A stretch of DNA of 64,000 nt from Rhizobium sp. NXC24 (GTDB taxonomy: Bacteria; Pseudomonadota; Alphaproteobacteria; Rhizobiales; Rhizobiaceae): assembly GCF_002944315.1 (NCBI RefSeq), contig NZ_CP024312.1, positions 1 to 64,000 on the forward strand, written 5' to 3'. The translations under genes and the position numbers were made by a program. Shown here one piece after another: positions 61,299 to 64,000 of the stretch; positions within the stretch are counted from its first letter, which is position 1, and each line of letters begins with the position of its first letter. A model generated the notes under the pieces. That model saw only the letters and a program-made list of their open reading frames with translations. It had not been told where the DNA came from and made no database searches.

Positions 61299-62377
61299 CG
61301 CCGGCCTCCAGCCTGGAGTTGCACGGCGCCGAGATCAGTCAGCGTGTTGAGCAGCACGAAGGACGTGCCGACCACCAGTGTCGCGCCGAGCACGGCGGCC
61401 ATGTCGCCGGCAAACATGGCGGTGGTCAGGTAGCGACCAATCCCCGGCCAGGCAAAGACGGTCTCGGTCAGAACGGCACCCTCGAGCAGGCTGGCATAGG
61501 CGAGCGCCACGACGGTCAGCAGCGTGCCGGCGACATTCGGCAGGACATGAACGAGCACGACCCGGCGAATGCTCGCACCTTTGGCCCGGGCAGTGGTGAC
61601 ATATTCCTGGCCGAGTTCGGTCAGAATGGTCGAGCGCGTCAGCCGGGCAATCGAGGCGAGCGCATAGATGGCAAGCACAGTCGCCGGCAGCACGAGATGC
61701 GATAGCGCATCGCGGAAGGCGCCAGCCTTGCCGGAGAGCCAGGTGTCGACCAGCGCAAAGCCGGTAATCGGCTTGACCGTATACTGAAAGACGACATCGG
61801 TGCGGCCGGGACCTGGCGCCCAATGCAGTCGGGCATAGAAAAGCAGCAACATCAACAGGCCGAGCCAGAAAATCGGGATCGAATAGCCGATCAGCGAGAC
61901 GAGGCGTGCGAGCGCATCGAGCCAGCTTCCGAGCCGCATCGCTGCGAGAATGCCGAGCGTCAACCCGATCAAGGTGGCGAAGACGATGGCGACGGTGGCG
62001 AGTTCAACGGTTGCCGGGAATGTGCGGGCAATGTCGCTCGCCACCGGCTGGCCGGTCGAAGTCGACAGGCCGAGATTGCCGGTTAGCGCCGTCTCGACAT
62101 AGCGGACGAATTGCAGCGGCAGCGGCTGGTCGAGCCCGAGCGCGGCGCGTGCCGCAAGATAGGTGGATTGACTGGCGTGCTCGCCGACCAGCTGCAGCGC
62201 CGGATCGATGGGGGCTGCACGGGTCATGGCAAAGGTGACGAGCGCCAGACCCAGCAGGGTGAGCGCGAAGGACCAGAGCCATTTCGTCAGTGTCCAGACG
62301 AAAGAGAACTCCCGCGAGCGTCGCCGCAGGCGGGAGTCGTCGTTCTCGGTTTGCGACGGGGTTGCCGTCTCTGGCAC
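61295..62377 (-). CDS. Peptide/nickel-type ABC transporter permease (DppB-like)
   Basis: The 360-residue permease starts at GTG 62377, directly abutting the binding-protein stop (TAAGTG). It has a hydrophilic N-terminus of about 28 residues, an ARAALGLDQPLPLQFVRYVE periplasmic segment typical of DppB, and the EAA loop (LGQEYVTTARAKGASIRRVV). It forms the channel with the DppC-like subunit. Confidence 0.88.
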   Translation of the reverse strand: MPETATPSQTENDDSRLRRRSREFSFVWTLTKWLWSFALTLLGLALVTFAMTRAAPIDPALQLVGEHASQSTYLAARAALGLDQPLPLQFVRYVETALTGNLGLSTSTGQPVASDIARTFPATVELATVAIVFATLIGLTLGILAAMRLGSWLDALARLVSLIGYSIPIFWLGLLMLLLFYARLHWAPGPGRTDVVFQYTVKPITGFALVDTWLSGKAGAFRDALSHLVLPATVLAIYALASIARLTRSTILTELGQEYVTTARAKGASIRRVVLVHVLPNVAGTLLTVVALAYASLLEGAVLTETVFAWPGIGRYLTTAMFAGDMAAVLGATLVVGTSFVLLNTLTDLGAVQLQAGGRR

Positions 62378-63961
62378 TTATTTTTCCACCTTGTCGTAAT
62401 AGACCTGATCGGCATTCAGGCCCTGAGCGTAGTTCTTCACCTTGTCGCCTAGCACGACCTGGTCATTGCCCTGAAGGGTAAAAATGTAGGGGGAGCTCTT
62501 CTGGATCTTCTTCTGCAGGTCCTGGTAGAGCTCGACGCGCTTGGCCGGGTCCTGTTCCTTGACGGCGGCCAGCGTCTCGTCGGCCAGTTCCGGGATCACC
62601 CAGCCCGCCTGCTTGGCGACGGTATTGGCGGAATTGTCCTTGTTGATCGCAAATGCGCTGGCATTGGAATGCGGGTCGAAATAGTCCGGAATCCAGTAGC
62701 GCAGCGTCATCTCGTACTTGCCGGCGCGGCCGCGGGCATAGATCTCGCTGGCGACACCCGGCTGGATGTCGAGCGTGATGCCGGCCTCAGCAAAAGTCGA
62801 TTGCAGCGATTGGGCGATCGACAGGAAGGGCTGGTCGTTGAAGACGATGAATTCGATCTTGAACGGTGTCTTAATACCGCCATCGGCAAGGATCTTCTTG
62901 GCTTTCTCGACATCGAACTTGAACGGCGTGTCGGTCAGCGCGCCAGGGAAGCCGTCCGGCAGGAAAGCCTGGTGGATCGTGCTCTGGCTGCGCAGTAAGT
63001 GCTTGGCGATGCCGTCATAGTCGACGAGGTAGCGCGCCGCTTCCCAGAGGGCTGGGTTGCCGAGCGTCGGGTTGGCCTTTGAATTGATCAGGATATAGTC
63101 GGTGCGGGCCGACGGCACGGAGAGGACTTTCACACCGCTCTTGCTCTTCAATGCCTCGATCTGGTCGGCGGAGAGGCCGCGGGCGATATCGGCATCGCCC
63201 TGTTCGATGAGCAGGCGGCGGGCGCCGACATCCGGCACGTTGCGGATGATGAGGTTGGGCAGGGCAGCCTTGTCGGACGAGTTCGGGTTGGCCTGCAGCA
63301 CCAGCGCTTCATGCGGCGTGTAATTGGCGATCACATAGGTGCCGCTGCCGGCGGAATTGATCTTCAGCCAGCCATTGCCGAAATCATTGTCCTTGGCCTG
63401 GACTGAGACCGTCTTTTCATCGACGATCGAGGCGATTGGCGCGGTGAGAAGCGCGAGCGCGAAGCCCGGGCCGACATCGGCGCTCCAGGAAAGCTTGACA
63501 TGCTTGTCGTCGAGCTTGGTGACGGCGGCATCGACATTGTCGGCCTTCCAGCCGAGCTCGTTGAGGATGAAGGCCGGCGCCTTATTGAGTTTGACCGCAC
63601 GGGCCAGGGAGAAGATCACATCCTCCGGACGGACAGGATTGCCGGAGGCAAATTTTGCGTCGGCAAGCGTGAAGACCAGGCTCTTGCCGTCCTTGCCCGC
63701 TTCCCAGGAGGCGGCGAGCGCAGGCTCGATCTTGGTGCCATCCTGGCGGTTGGACTGCACCAGCCGCTGGTAGACATTATTGAACGACTGGACCGTGGTC
63801 AGCTCGAAGCCCTCGGCCGGGTCGAAGCTGACGGCATCGTCGATCGACTGCGCCACGACGAGTGTGTCGCTCGGCGTTTCGGCATGCGCGAGCGGTATGC
63901 CGAATGCGAGAACAGCGCCGAAGACGCTGCCGAGCAGTTTTTGCCGGATAGTGATGGTCAT
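62378..63961 (-). CDS. Family 5 peptide/nickel-type substrate-binding protein
   Basis: A 527-residue periplasmic protein with a signal peptide (LGSVFGAVLAFGIPLAHAET). It has the family 5 solute-binding pattern (DTLVVAQSIDDAVSFDPAEG, VYQRLVQSN, LAASWEAGKDGKSLVFTLAD) and a C-terminal lobe ending QVYYDKVEK. AAAGGGAGTCC precedes the ATG at 63961. It is first in a complete five-gene importer. The ligand (peptide, opine, glutathione or metal chelate) cannot be read from sequence. Confidence 0.88.
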   Translation of the reverse strand: MTITIRQKLLGSVFGAVLAFGIPLAHAETPSDTLVVAQSIDDAVSFDPAEGFELTTVQSFNNVYQRLVQSNRQDGTKIEPALAASWEAGKDGKSLVFTLADAKFASGNPVRPEDVIFSLARAVKLNKAPAFILNELGWKADNVDAAVTKLDDKHVKLSWSADVGPGFALALLTAPIASIVDEKTVSVQAKDNDFGNGWLKINSAGSGTYVIANYTPHEALVLQANPNSSDKAALPNLIIRNVPDVGARRLLIEQGDADIARGLSADQIEALKSKSGVKVLSVPSARTDYILINSKANPTLGNPALWEAARYLVDYDGIAKHLLRSQSTIHQAFLPDGFPGALTDTPFKFDVEKAKKILADGGIKTPFKIEFIVFNDQPFLSIAQSLQSTFAEAGITLDIQPGVASEIYARGRAGKYEMTLRYWIPDYFDPHSNASAFAINKDNSANTVAKQAGWVIPELADETLAAVKEQDPAKRVELYQDLQKKIQKSSPYIFTLQGNDQVVLGDKVKNYAQGLNADQVYYDKVEK

Positions 63962-64000
63962 GATGGACTCCCTTTGATCGGATGGCGGAAAATCAACTGT

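Noticed and set aside
1..64000. CRISPR arrays, rRNA genes and replication (repABC) genes
   Set aside because: No regularly spaced repeats, rRNA sequence or Rep-like proteins were seen on either strand.

Overview
The window looks like an accessory replicon or large genomic island of a Rhizobiales alphaproteobacterium (Rhizobium/Agrobacterium/Sinorhizobium type). This rests on family content seen in translation: DUF1403 next to ScpB, DUF982, BA14K-like, PhnA-like membrane and nutrient-deprivation-induced proteins. It also rests on a set of promoter matches to the alphaproteobacterial general-stress sigma factor EcfG (GGAAC-N16-NGTT). No rRNA, no convincing tRNA, no replication genes and no CRISPR array were seen.

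Layout. 0-1.6 kb: two small exported/membrane genes, each apparently broken by a frameshift. 1.6-6.9 kb: two divergent tyrosine recombinases bracketing a Phd/PemK-like toxin-antitoxin pair, then a DUF1403-scpB operon whose promoter region carries three copies of an ACGTCCGAT motif. 6.9-7.9 kb: two small paralogous genes facing away from each other. 8-27 kb: a stress island. It contains a three-gene nutrient-deprivation/holin-like/DUF3618 operon, a PRC-barrel/NRAMP-like/lipoprotein operon, a truncated catalase, a DUF892 (YciE-type) protein, a PhnA-like membrane protein and a 25-residue membrane peptide. It also contains a long respiratory operon (YdeP-type molybdopterin oxidoreductase, cytochrome c, aa3-type oxidase subunits II, I and III, CtaG, another cytochrome c), a diheme cytochrome c, a Nudix hydrolase, a broken alpha/beta hydrolase and a DUF982 protein. 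Seven EcfG-type promoter matches, all with a 16-nt spacer, sit upstream of genes here.

27.4-33 kb: mobile DNA, namely a tniA-tniB-tniQ transposition module and an IS66-like transposase. 33.2-47.1 kb: a defence island. It holds a complete QatABCD operon (minus strand), a divergent Gabija-like operon (GajA nuclease, GajB helicase) extended by a DUF4238 gene, and a minus-strand CBASS-like operon with two different CD-NTases flanking one S-4TM pore effector plus a small downstream gene. 47.1-48.2 kb has no convincing gene.

48.2-58.3 kb: sulfur acquisition. A MetQ-MetN-MetI type importer is fused into one operon with two SfnB-type flavoenzymes and a DszA/NtaA-type monooxygenase, followed by a small membrane protein, serine acetyltransferase (cysE) and an FAD/NAD(P)-binding protein. 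58.9-64 kb: a complete minus-strand peptide/nickel-type ABC importer (binding protein, two permeases, two ATPases).

The most unusual elements are the dual-cyclase CBASS-like operon, the three-gene Gabija variant, the plasmid-type ScpB/DUF1403/recombinase module with its repeated operator, and the EcfG-linked YdeP-cytochrome-oxidase operon. All family calls come from reading translations and motifs by eye; no database search was run.
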